A DNA stretch of 64,000 nucleotides, taken from Apostichopus japonicus. Lineage: Eukaryota; Echinodermata; Holothuroidea; Aspidochirotida; Stichopodidae. The notes beneath the pieces were generated by a model that worked only from the letters and a program-made list of their open reading frames with translations, had not been told where the DNA came from and made no database searches. The stretch spans positions 4,339,499 through 4,403,498 of the forward strand of contig NC_092565.1 in NCBI RefSeq assembly GCF_037975245.1, written 5' to 3'. Of the stretch, positions 1-49,572 are shown piece by piece; position 1 is the stretch's first letter, and each line of letters begins with the position of its first letter. Made by a program: the position numbers and the translations under genes.

Positions 1-239
1 CTTGCCATCCTTGCAAAGTCACTTCTAGTTAACAATAAAAATATGAAAAATATGAGATTTGCAAAGAGTTTATAATCTTGCTAATGTTCAAAGATCTAGA
101 AGACACAAGTCAATGTACAGGGATAACTTTAGGCTGCCCAACCTATGACAATTTGGCACATAATTCTTTTTAAGTTGATTAGTGCCATTACCAATACCAG
201 CGGCAGCATACACAGCAATGCAACAACAACACTTCGGTA

Positions 240-1088
240 TCCAGTCCAAACGTCCCTTTACCAAAACGTCCCCGCTTTTTTAAGACCAAAACGTCCCTGC
301 AGTCAAAACGTCCCTGTGAGTCAAAACGTCCCTGCTTTTATAATCAGTTGGAATGCAAGTGTGGATGCCCGATGTTTTAAAACTTTTTTTTTAAACACAA
401 GTTGGTTTCTAAATGAATATATACGATATTGAGGGAAGGGAATGAAAAAGTTTGTTTTTTGGTTTACGTACAACAAGTTACTTTTGGAACATGCGAGACG
501 GGCTGGATGAAAGTGATATGTATTTTCCATTAGCACATATGTTTATTTTTTTTTCTGAAGACACTTTTTATTTTTGATTTTCGTGATTCTTTGCCTATTT
601 TTCTACCCTTTTCCAGAATTTATTCTGCCCTCTTATTTGTTGATGCTTTGTATGGGGCATTTGTATTTTTGATGGGGCACGTACCCGTGACAAAATTTTA
701 CTTTGTAAAAATAAACGATAAGTGATTTCACTGAATTTAAAATATTATATAGATATATATATATATTGTATAGTAAATTTCTTTTTTAATTCCTTTTGTA
801 TAATATTTTTTGTTTTCGTTAATTCGTTAATTCACTGAAAAACATTTAGCGTATACCTTTTTCATACCAAATATAATTAAACGATATAGTCCTTCATGAT
901 TTATTTAGCGCCTGTAATCCAACTTGCATGCCGATAACTTAGCCAAATTATAATTTAAAATTAATATATATTCACAACTGTGAATGAATGTGATAGACGG
1001 GGACGTTTTGACTTACGGGGACGTTTTGACCAACAGGGATGTTTTGACCAAAAGCGGGGAAGTTTTGGTACGGGGACGTTTTGACTGG
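240..1088. mobile_element. MITE copy 1, termini made of iterated CAAAACGTCCC units
   Basis: The left end (240-335) holds five units of the form (GT/C)CAAAACGTCCC, and the right end (1005-1088) about five units in reverse (GGGACGTTTTGAC). The outer edges are CCAGTC and GACTGG, flanked by TA on both sides, fitting a TA target duplication. The centre is AT-rich and matches copy 2 at 44222-44842. Open frames inside come from the repeat. Confidence 0.85.
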
Positions 1089-1090
1089 TA

Positions 1091-4000
1091 AGCAACACTT
1101 CTATGCTTAAGCTTCATCTCAGTAGAGAATTGGCCCAACAGAGCTTCTTTAGGAATATTTCGTCTAGTGACTTAAAAGTATCAAGAATTCCTAGCCAAAC
1201 AACTATTTGAATCCTTACACAAGTAGGCCTAGGCTATTAACTACACATAGGCTAGGCTGAGGCTAAATGTTTCGTGCTATTCATGCTGTTTTGTTCCTCA
1301 CTTGCAGGTTATACCACCCTGCCGTGACAACTTCAACCTAATACTAGGCCAATATCTAGATCTGAAAATGAGTTGGATTTACACCTAAAAGCGGTTAGGC
1401 CTACGTCAGAATAGAAATAAGTCGCTTCAATTGCTTGTCAATGATTACTAGGCCTAGCCATCTATGTTACTGTAGGCTATCCCTGTTGATGACGCTATGC
1501 GGGTGATCGATTCAACTTACGGCAGGTTCAACTACAAAAACAACAATCTGTTGTGCTTCCTCGTCCACCTGGTTCATTTGCAACACGTTTTACATTCAAG
1601 AGATGTTTCCTTATTCCCCTAGTTCGACACTGAAAAACCTTTGAACAAGTTTGTGGCGGCAACCACCGACTTTTAGTAATGTACTGTATAGTAATGTACT
1701 TCATTAACAATCCTGCACGTTTTGTACTTATATTGTAACTTCCATATACGACCAGTACAAGTATAATCTGTACACAGCTTGAGCGTGTCTTACAATGTTT
1801 ACATGCTTTCGCACATAAAGTGTTTGGAGGGCCGATCACGCATTACGCCTTTAATTTTTTTATGGCTATATACTTCCAGGACGAATGTTTTTGTGAAGTC
1901 AGCTTTCCCCTTCTTCTGGTTGGCTCTAGCTTTATTACATTTGTTTATACATTTATTCGGAAAGAGATATGTTTGTCTATGTAACACCTTACTTTCCCTG
2001 TTCTAGTCTTCTCTTAATAATGCTAACCTGTGCTCGATCAGGCTTTTCCCTCGCCTCCCGGTCAATATGGGCTTTTCTTTGGAGGGAGGGGGAGGGGAGG
2101 GTGAGGGGGGTTATTTAAGGGCAAAGGGAAGATTTTTATCAGTGATTCCTTTTTGTCTGAGTACGCCATCATCCTTTAAAACTGGCAAAATAGCAACTTG
2201 TTGAAGATTCGCCATTCTAGCACCAATGTTTCCCTTAGAACATGTGGGCTGATGGAGAGTTTTAGTACCCCACCAACTCTTTGTTCTGATGGGTATGGGA
2301 GGATGAGGGAGAAGGGAGTGTAATTGTATAGGTAACCATTAGAGTATGGTTGATTTTGTTAAATTCTCGATACTTCCATAACCAGAAATCTAACAGCCTT
2401 AGTGATTCCTTGTCACATGTTAGATGAGAACATTTGATGTTCTACTGAATACAAGTTTTTCAAGAAACCAAGTGTAGAGTTTATCTGAGCCTTGCTTTTG
2501 AAGCAATATAAGTTAACATGAGTTTGAGACTTGGAACTCTGGTGACCACATATGACCTTTGACCTCTACACAAATAATAGGGTCCTTATACTTGCTAAAT
2601 AAGATCCATACTTGAGTGGGAAGTTTAAGTTCTAACGTTTACAAGGTTTTTATACTTTGACCTCTATTGACCTGTAAACACCTTCGACAGCTGCAGGTAA
2701 CAATAGCATTCTTCTTTAAAATTATGCTACATCCACATAACTCAGTATGAAGGTGAACCACCATGTTATTTTTGATTTACAGTTTTTTCAAGTCGGTTTA
2801 GGAGTCACTACCATCGCTTAGATTCCTAATCACAAATGCAGTTTTATAGCTTTGTAAATAATTCTTCTGTGTGATTGAAAATAAAAATGAAAAGGAGATG
2901 GAGTTTCACAGAATTAATAATTTCTTTCTCTATTACTGACATTTTGTTCGGTAAAACAAGTGTAGCAGATTGCCTTCGTTTGATCAATTGCAAACTTGAG
3001 TATAAATGCTCAGCTTTTAATGTTAACTTTTTTGGGTACCATGAATTCAATTGTTTTCATATTAATTTATTCTATTTGACAAATAGCAATTTTCCCATCA
3101 TATTTATCTGTAGCTGAACATGTACTTCTCCCACTTGATAGGAAATATTTCATGGTCCATTTTGAAATATAGGGCTTGTAAAATGAAATACATAGAGAAA
3201 TTTAAAACAATAAAAAAAAAAATGAAAAAAAAAAAGATGAAATATAAAAGTGTTTATTTTTTATCTTTTTGAAACCAAAAAATATTTATTTCCACTTTGT
3301 CCAAATATATAGTAATGAAATACCAATTCACCACTACGATACATTAATATTCATTATCTCAATTTGCACAACAAAGGTAGATAAAGCTAACACAGGAATG
3401 TTGACATGCACATATGTATGATCAAGAAAGCTTGTAAAACATACCACTCTAATTAAGATTAATAGTAAGTACTGTCTGTAAGCTTAGTACCTTATTTCCA
3501 AACCAACCCCAACCTCTAATTCTCATATCCTTTACTTCCATTAAACCCACCAAAAACATCTTGAACCCAAAGATTATCCCACTTTTCATATCCATTTTTT
3601 CCCTCATATACCTCTGACAATGTGAGTATATTAACTTCATAAACTTGCACTGGTCAAGTTCTCCATGAAAACTGCGAGGATTAGATCCTGCTAGCAATGG
3701 AGAAGTGACAGGGATCATAGGACCTTACATGTTCTAACCAGGATGACAATCATCACCCCCTTCCCCCCTCCCCCTGCCCCCCTCAACCCTTCTACAGCCC
3801 TGCCACCACAAGCAGTGATTGGCACAGATGTTCAAGTCTACAGATGAAGTAGCTAAATAGTGTAAAATGGTCAAAATGGGCATTCATTGTTCCCATTCCG
3901 TCAGGATGCAGATTAGATGTCATGTGATCAATGTTTATATTAATTATGCAGGTTTTTGCATCCCTTCTCGTAAATTGTTTGACACTGAACTGATATAGAC

Positions 4001-4616
4001 TTCGAAGTTCATCAGCTTGTCAATCAAGTTTCATTTCAATGACGATTTAAAAAAAAAAAAAAATCATACTTTCTTCTATTATGTAATTTATGAAACAGAA
4101 TATCTGGACAACATAACTTTGTAGAATCATGCAGAATCATTACTTTAATTTTTATTAAACTTTCACTGGATGAAAAAGCTTTGGAAGGAATAGGATGCAT
4201 GCCTTAGTTTGAACAATAGTTCTGTGATGAGTAAAATACACATTAGGCTTGGTAAAATTGCTGGAAACATGTGAAAACCACCACAGTAATTTTTTTTATA
4301 TATTTCAATACCAATTCATAACAACATCCTCAATGACTGATATCAGAATGGCATGGCAGTCTTTTGACATGTTTCATATCTGGAGGTTATTTCTATTTTT
4401 CCATTTATTTTGGAAACTTTCCTATCATTGAAATAAATCATATGCTCTTACATTGATACCATTAATGTTGTACATATGCCTCTCAGCATGGTTCTTAAAA
4501 CCTGAATGTAATCCTGAATGCTGCATTAACATCAGTTTGTTTGATAAAGAAACGCTGCATGAAATTATTTTCTAAACTTATGAGGTAGAAAGGCATAGAA
4601 AAAATAACAAAAAAAA
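1091..4616. other. Intergenic DNA downstream of NMNAT, no gene seen
   Basis: AT-rich sequence with TAGGCCTA-type motifs (about 1206-1460), G-rich and C-rich tracts (2082-2109, 3759-3785) and A-tracts. Short open frames have no recognisable products. Confidence 0.7.
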
Positions 4617-4854
4617 CCTGGAAACCAACTAATTCTTCGTCACAACCGTTTATCTCAAATCAATACGCCAGATTCTAAATGAACCTGTTCTCATCATTGT
4701 CAATCATTCCTTTCTTGTCAACATTTGGAAAAAAGATAATTTTTTTTTGGGATAAATTGATAATTGCTGTTAATTAGAACCTTATATGGAGGTACCAGCC
4801 TGGCAGTGAATCTTCTCCCTTCAATGTTTAATAGATAGCCACATACCCTTCACA

Positions 4855-4858
<4 letters not shown>

Positions 4859-4894
<36 letters not shown>
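4859..4894. repeat. (AT)n microsatellite
   Basis: Uninterrupted AT dinucleotides within copy A of the duplication. Confidence 0.95.
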
Positions 4895-4900
<6 letters not shown>

Positions 4901-5444
4901 TTTGTGACATTCATGGTGTTCCCTGTTACTCACATGTTACTGGTAAAAATATAATGTTAACCAAAAAAGGAAAAAGTAAAGAAAATACAACTATTTGTTT
5001 ATTTCCAAGTCATTTCAGATATACGATACCACTTGTACAGTATCATATTTTAGTAGATAATTTTAAGTTGTCGCTAAATCTCTCCTTGCTTTTCATAGTA
5101 TTTCTTACACAAAACAGTGGGGTAGTGACAGGTAGGCCAAGGGCGGGGGAGGGGAGGGGGGATGAAGCCCTTAAAATATTTCTGCCCCTCCCCCAAACAA
5201 CCTGGTAAACCAACTAATTCTTCGTCACAACCGTTTATCTCAAATCAATACGCCAGACTCTTAATTGAACCTGTTCTCATCATTTTCAATCATTCCTTTC
5301 TTGTCAAAATTTGAAAAAAAAAGATTAAACATTTTTGAATAAATTGATAATTGCTGTTAATTAGAACCTTATATGGAGGTACCAGCCTGGCAGTGAACCT
5401 TCTCCCTTCAATGTTTAATAGATAGCCACATATCCTTCACATCT

Positions 5445-5464
5445 CATATATATATATATATATA

Positions 5465-5500
<36 letters not shown>
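5445..5500. repeat. (AT)n microsatellite
   Basis: AT dinucleotides with one CT interruption, the expanded counterpart of the tract in copy A. Confidence 0.95.
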
Positions 5501-5505
<5 letters not shown>

Positions 5506-5752
5506 TTTGTGACATTCATGGTGTTCCCTGTTACTCACAATTTTATACTGTTAAAGATAACATGTTAACCAAAAAAGAAAAAGAAAAGAAAATACAACTA
5601 TTTGTTTATTTCCATGGCATTTCAGATATACGATACCACTCGCACAGACTTGCTGTTCATAGTATTTCAAAAAACAGTGGCGTAGTGTCATGTGGGCCAA
5701 GGGCAGGGGGAGGAGGGGGATGAAGCCCTTAAAATATTTCTGCCCTCCCGCC

Positions 5753-8200
5753 AAGAATTGCATTGGGCTTCCCTAAGAAAGGAGTCTAGCTAAATGCATA
5801 TAATGCCCCATTTTCATGTACTGAATAAGATTCTTAATTTTCTTTTAAGTTTTTTTAAGCTTGTCAGAGTAAAGCCTACTATATCAGGCAGTATTAGTTC
5901 TCTCTCAAGACTCCTCATGACAGCTTAAATTTTGACATTTAAGACCAACAAATCCATCCGAAACATCATTTTTAGTCAATGTGTATCTTACTGTCAGTCA
6001 TATTTGGTTAGAACTGTTAAGTACTATTGTAGGATACAAGCTGTTAGAAATAGAATGTGTTACTTTCAAACATGAAGCAAAGCTATAGAAATCTTATGTA
6101 CATTTAACATAGGATTAGCATCATTGGTACAGATATAGTTAAAACCAGGTTGGAAAACTTTCTCCAGCAAACTTTCCTCTCTCCTCCTCCTCCCTCCCCC
6201 CCCCCCCCCTTTCCTATGAAGGTCCCAGTGAAGACTTCTGAGAGGCTCAGATAAGATATCGATACAGCTTTGCCACCAACATCCACCCATAAAATTCAGA
6301 TTTCCATACGCAATGAATTTACCCTCTGAAAGGTTTGAAGTGATGCCACCTGTAAATATAGCCACTTGAGGGAGAAGTCTCTCAATCAATGTGGCAGTTG
6401 ATTTGATGTCATATTCTACTATTGACTTGTAGACAAACTACTGACTGCGCTAATCGACATAGAAAAGACAAGACACATATATAGAGTAGTTAATGGAACA
6501 CATAATGTTGTGCAACTTACTATAAATACCATTACATATGGAAGCCCACACAATCTACCATGTAAAAATTCATGAATCTCTTTCATGGTGAAATAACTAT
6601 GACAATCGGTGGAGTTATTAAACACTGACAGATGAAGCAACATGATTACAATCACATTTATTTCATAAAAAACGTGTACCAAAACGTTGTTTTATAAGAG
6701 TGTGAAATGAAACTCCCCATCCCCCAGCCGAACATAGGTACACCAAGTCCAACGACTTAATAATCCAAGGCGTGTAATTGTCGCAAGCATCTCTGCTCTC
6801 AGAACTGCCAATTAAACGTCCCCATCTGAAGGACAAGAGTCGAACTCAGACACACCCCTTACTAAAATACTGACGTAGATGAAACATCCCGTTCATCATC
6901 AGTGCAGTGAAGCTACCGTGAACGAACTCATTTCCAAACCGTTGAAAGCACAGAATCACACACTATTTTTCCAATTCGTAAAATCAGAAATACCAAATCC
7001 GTACACGACTCTGCCCAAAAACACTGCCAAGCAGCCGGAATTTTTGTTGTTGTTGAATAGGTCAACAGAATCTGGTCTTCTGGTGGGATATTAAACTGGG
7101 AAATTAATGGTTCTCAGGTGGACCCTCAAATCGCTACAACATGCTTCCACCCTAACTAAGTACCATCAAAGTACCCTCTCAAATAAGAGCTCTATATACC
7201 ACTTAACTCTTCCATGGCATATATGTTTCCAATACCACTATTGTTTACAAAGTCAAAATGAACAAAAATAGTGACTTAAAAGCAGCTGGGCTGCTGTTCA
7301 TTTCTTAAATTTCTTTAAAACCTTTCTTAATTTCCCACCAGATTCACAGAATAACTTTTGTAACAATCTGTATATAATCCAGAAAGCCATTGATTCCTCT
7401 GCCCCCCCCCCCCCCCCACCAAATGATGCAATCATCTAGAAATATGTACAATCATTTGAAGAGATAAATAGATTGTGTTATGAATATTGCATGTAATCTT
7501 GGTTAGGCTATACAAACTTCTAATGTCCAAGTGTTGAAGTTTGATGTATGTTAATGCTATAAACGGACTGTTTCAAGGTTTTAATCATCCGCAGTGTCAT
7601 TAACACAGCTGCCTAACAATACAGTGTCTGCCCAAGGTATGTTTCCATGGTGACAGCTGCCACATTACACAAAGCACACCAAGTGCATTAACTTTCAGGA
7701 TGAGATGTTAATAACAACCAGAATGCCAATTCCTTGCCTATATAAGTTTATATATGGAATCACCTGATTGATATAGTATCTGAGGAAAACACGTCCTAAC
7801 TCAAGTATACCAGAACATCAAAAAAGAGTCCCAGATAACTTGACCATTGCAAAAGGTATTATTCTTCTGAAAGTTGATGACTGATTTGGTAAAAGTGTGA
7901 ATCCCTCTCAGCCAATTAAAATAGCAAAGCTCAAATCCTGTGACAGTATAAAGTGATATAGAAAAGCCATTCATCAAAGAAATGGTTTTGAGTTTAAGAG
8001 CTTACATGGTTTTCAGACTTTGACCTCTGTTGACCTTTGGCCTTCGACCTTCAAAGAAAAAAAACCCATGATTTCTTAATAAAATGGTGAATGATAGACA
8101 GGAGGGAAGGGGAGGGGATAAGGGAGGGGTGGGTGAATATGGCAGCTAGCGAAAACCAATTATTGTGCGACCAAAAGGTCCGATATTTGTTGTTAATGCT
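5753..8200. other. NMNAT 3' flank, probably with its 3' untranslated region
   Basis: No gene recognised. Poly-C tracts occur at about 6195-6208 and 7403-7417. On the minus strand ATTAAA occurs near 7582, about 620 bp after the stop codon, a possible but unproven polyadenylation signal. A 107-codon minus-strand open frame at 6066-6389 has no recognisable homology. Confidence 0.6.
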
Positions 8201-45282
<37,082 letters not shown>

Positions 45283-47438
45283 TTTAACTCGGTAGACAGA
45301 ATTTACTCGATTCAAGTTGAGGTTCTCTACTTCCGCAGTCAAATTGTTTGTGTTATGGTGGGATTTCGAAAGGTCACGTTTTTTCTGTTGTTCAGTCGTT
45401 TTCCTCGAATGACAACCTTGACAACGAATACAAATCGTAACAAATTTTAATTTTCCAGGCATATCGGCAGATAATTAAGCGCAAAATATAAAAAAGTTCA
45501 AATATTCACTTCTACAGTCGTTTTACCTCTGTCACTCTCATAACTTTCGATCAAGCAAACACTGATAAAAAACTATCTTCTTTGAGGCTCGTGCATGATC
45601 TCTGACCGTGGGAAAGAAAATGAAAGGGGAAGTCCAAAATAGTACTGCATTACGTACAGGACCGAAAAAATGGCAAATTTGGTGGCACTCTTTGGTTTCT
45701 TTTGGAGAGCTATATTTACCACTGTTCATTTGTGCATTGAGCTGTAAACGTTAATAACTCCATGATTTATGGAACATCTGCCCTTTTGCATGTAAAAGTA
45801 GATTTTCCCCACTGTGATATAACAACATCGGCTCAAATCTGGAATGGCCTCATATATGTGTGTGTTTGTGTGAATTGGGGAGGGGGAAGGGGAAGGCAGA
45901 GACAATATTCCAACGAAGTTTGGCCAACTTTATAAAACTGTAATTCAGTTTGTTTTCTTTCCGTTATGATATAGGCAAATGTTTGTGGTAACTTTGGTAT
46001 TAGACACAATGTTTAACTTTAGTAATGGTACAGATTTTGCTCATTATTTGCAGTAGGCATTTTTCATCAGTACCCAGAATTGAATGATTATTTCAGTAAT
46101 CTCATGAGGAGTGCTAAACAAATACTGTTAACTTAACTTACTTAGTTCAGACTTTTTAAAACTCGTTCTGCTGACAGAAATGTCCGATTTCCAGATTACT
46201 CCTTCCGCTTTGACTACTTTGTGCATTTGCCAAATTAGGATCAAAATCATGAATATAACAGTACACTATTTATAAGATCTCATATTCCAATGTGACTTTT
46301 GGTGAAATTTAACAAGATCTGATCGATCTTATTTACGTTTGGATCGCAATGTATGTAAACAGGTACAGTTGCATTGTTTTTTACATCATAAGGTTTCTTT
46401 ACTTAGGCGTGACCATGTCTTTATATATGTTACTGGTCTGATCTTTTCATAATTCCAATGGATATTTTTGACAAATTTTTGGGCTACGCGAATCTGGCTG
46501 GTAGCACTTCACCATCGAATTGAATATTTTATGTATACGCCGATGCCCTTCACAGTTTAGCAGACGACAAAATATTAATGAACGTGAGTGCACATGCGTA
46601 AAATCAAAATACAGCAGAAGAAAATTACATGTGGGTTGTCTGCGCTGGTACTAACGTTGGAGTTTGATATCGAGGAAGGTTGAATCGTCTTGTTCGGAGA
46701 GGAACTAAGTACTTAGGACAGTCAGAATCCAACCCCGTTTAGCTTACATTCGTTGCACCCAAGAATACTCTAAGGCAACTGATGAAAGGCTTGATTGGTT
46801 GGCGTGTTTTACCTCGACCTATATAACTCTTAGGCCTAAAAGTAGTAAGTTAGGGTTGTGCAGTACAGCCTAAGTTAGCTTAGGCTTACAACGACAAGTA
46901 ACATCAGTTAATTAAATCCTAACGTTTCGTCTTTATATACTTGACAAAAGTACTTGGTCAAAGAATTAGCTAAATTGATGTTAGTAGTGCTTACTTACCA
47001 GATGTTGGTTAACATAGACTGTTATTAGGTTAAGTTATGATGAACTTATTGCAAAGCTGAATACTATGACAATCGTGACATTAGCCTACAGGCTACAGCT
47101 TACATGAGTGCTTGGTGAGTCCTTGTTGGCCTAACATTGCACAAAGGTGGGTTAAAATTAAGAAAAGCATAGGCTACATAAACAAGTTGAATCCTTACCA
47201 TTGATCATGGATGGAAACTGGCATATGTTAGGCTCCTAAAGTGTCAAATCATATTAACATTTAAAACCTTATAATGATATTACAGGGGCCAATTACAGCA
47301 ATTTAACTTTAATTGTGACCATGAAGACCTTCCAAACCAGGTCTACTCAATCTAGACCTAGACTTTGACCAGTAAAACCTAGCTATGTTCTGGGAATTCA
47401 GCCCAAGATGACACAGTAGATTTCATGTATATGCCACA
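45283..47438. promoter_or_regulatory. Divergent intergenic region between NMNAT and NOA1
   Basis: The 2.2 kb between the two start codons must contain both 5' leaders and probably both promoters. I see no TATA box at a convincing place. GTGCACATGCGTAA near 46589 resembles an NRF-1 half-site arrangement, which would suit a mitochondrial gene, but it is a loose match. A GT/GA-rich tract lies at 45858-45897. Confidence 0.45.
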
Positions 47439-49572
47439 ATGGTGAAGGGACTTCTTGTCTGCAACCTGAGATCACAACGGTCTGCATACATTTGCAGAAC
47501 ATTCACACCACAAAGTAATGCCTTGTGGCAAATAAATAGAGGGCAAGAGAAAGTTATTTTCAGTCGACGTACAGTTTTCCAGAACACTAAACTGCAAGAC
47601 TCAGTGTCCTCATCTTCACCAACATTACGTAGTGTGAGTTCAAGCCATTCATGGTCAAGCTCTCCAGCTAACAAAATTCATTCTAAATATGGAAAGGCAC
47701 TAGCAAGCAGTAAAGTACACAGAGGGAAGAGAAAGGAATCTGAAAAAAGTGACAAGCAAATCAAAGAGACATGTGTTTTGGAAAAAAAAAAATCTGTCAC
47801 AGGAAATGAAGCAAGTTCTGATATAGGAAGAAATGTTCATTCAAGCTCTGACAAAATTAAGGAGAAAACTGATGTGTTTGATGACCGACATCCTAAAAAT
47901 TTGGAAAGTTTGTTAACAGTGCCTGAAAATATCAACGTTCAAACTAACAATGGTTCAACACATGATGTTTTTGATGTGGAATACTTTGGAAAGATCACAA
48001 AGGCTCTTACTGATTCAAATGATGCACATGTAAGTGAAGTTTCAGAAGAACTGCCAAATCTGTTTGACAAGCAATATTTTGAATCTGTAGTAAAACATTT
48101 GACCCATCAAAGCCCTAATCTCAATGATAATGATGCAAGCGACACTGATCTTGCAAAGAAAGTTAAAACAACTAGCAATAATGCTATCACTGGCAGGGAT
48201 CATGATTCAAATTTTTTTGATCAACTGTACTTTGGTGACAAACTTGGTTCAATAGATCAATCGGGTAAACAGAGCAATGATACGGACATCACAGATATGG
48301 GACACTTGGGGAATGTCACAAAAGGTCTCACTGATTCCTGTGATGGCAGTGCAAGTGAAGTTATTGAAGAGCCGCCCAATCATTTTGACGAGCAGTATTT
48401 TGAATCCATTGTGAAACATGTGAACAATCAAAACACTAATAATGATCATAACGATCATCACAATGGAAGCTCTTTTGATCAGCTTTACTTCAGAAATGCT
48501 AGTTCACTGCATCAGTCTAATGAACAAAGCAGAGAGGAAGTCAGAAATATGCCCCTAAATGAGAAACCAAATACAGACACACATAGCAAAGAGAAGGAAA
48601 GTTCACCTCGCAACATAGACACCTTCCAGTCTGAATCGGAATTCTTTCTGCAGGAATACTTGAAAGCAGAATCTAGCAGACGTTTAGAGCCAACATCAGA
48701 AGCTAGACCTAAGTTGAAAGGTGACTTTGCCCCCGCAGAGAAAGCAGAGATTAATGTTACCGTAGACAGCTTCACAGAAGGAAATGATAACAAGGAATCT
48801 TCTTTGATGTCATTGTCTAGTAAACAATTAGAGATTTCTCTGAAGGATAAGATCAAACTTGAAGCAGAAAGAGAAATTCTAGAGAGGGCCCTGGTGGCCG
48901 GTAACAGTGAACTAGATTTGGAACCAACAGTCGAGAATGTGCTCCTGGGAACAAAGAAACAGAGAGCGCTTAAAAAACCCAAAACCAGTTTGGAGATGAA
49001 AATAGCTGGTTCTCCTGATCCCAATGTGCCAATCAGTGAGCATCACTGTTCTGGGTGTGGTGCACAGGTGCACTGTCAAGATGAATCCCGACCAGGGTAC
49101 ATACCAAGTGAAAAGTTCAAACCATTGGCAGAATCGAATGCATTGGAAGATGCTATTTGTCAGCGTTGCTGGTATTTCATAAACCATAAACGAGCCCTGA
49201 ATGTCAACGTGAATGTATCAGATTATTCCAAGATTATATCGGCGATCAAAAGCAAGAAAGCCCACATTCTGTTGATGGTGGATTTGTTAGATTTTCCCTG
49301 CAGTGTTATACCAAATCTAAAAGATCTGTTGGGAAATACGACTCCAATGTTCATCGTCGGTAACAAATATGATCTTCTTCCGAAAGATGCGCCCAATCAT
49401 CATAAGCGGGTGGAGCAAATTGTTCTGGAAACATGTATCCAAGAAAATGTCTGTGATAGAGAACAAGTATCCAGAGTACATTTAATTAGTGCCAAGACAG
49501 GCTTTGGAGTTGAGAAACTAATCACCTTACTACAGGGACTTTGGGGTTCAAGGAAAGACATTTATCTCTTGG
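47439..49572 (+). CDS. noa1: NOA1 coding exon 1 (presequence, repeat region, zinc motif, G4, G5)
   Basis: 2134 bases encoding residues 1-711 plus one base, with donor G|GTAAGT. Residues 50-530 are Ser/Asn/Asp/Lys-rich and probably disordered, with FDxxYF motifs at 177-183, 208-214, 259-265, 315-321 and 345-351, and a weaker one at 402-408. A charged helical stretch (about 460-485) leads to the zinc motif. The open frame runs 18 codons past the donor, but homology resumes only in exon 2. Confidence 0.95.

Larger units (their letters stand above)
4617..5752. repeat. Direct tandem duplication, unit about 584 bp
   Basis: Copy A (4617-5200) and copy B (5201-5752) share long stretches: CCAACTAATTCTTCGTCACA.., an (AT)n tract, GTGACATTCATGGTGTTCCC, and a G-rich end with GGCCAAGGGC..GATGAAGCCC. 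Copy B lacks about 50 bp present in A near 5041-5100. The G-rich end begins CAGTGGCGTAG in B, like a hAT terminus. Confidence 0.9.

Noticed and set aside
145-432. 95-codon frame with repeated QNVPAF-like peptides
   Set aside because: It is the translation of the MITE's terminal CAAAACGTCCC units, not a gene.
6066-6389. 107-codon minus-strand open frame with protein-like stretch (LIERLLPQVAIFTGGITSNLSE)
   Set aside because: No family recognised, it ends in a poly-C-derived Gly/Arg run and has no clear splice context. A frame of this length is expected by chance in 64 kb.
47423-49187. Minus-strand open frames opposite NOA1 exon 1 (up to 170 codons)
   Set aside because: They are shadows of the long NOA1 exon and have no independent homology.
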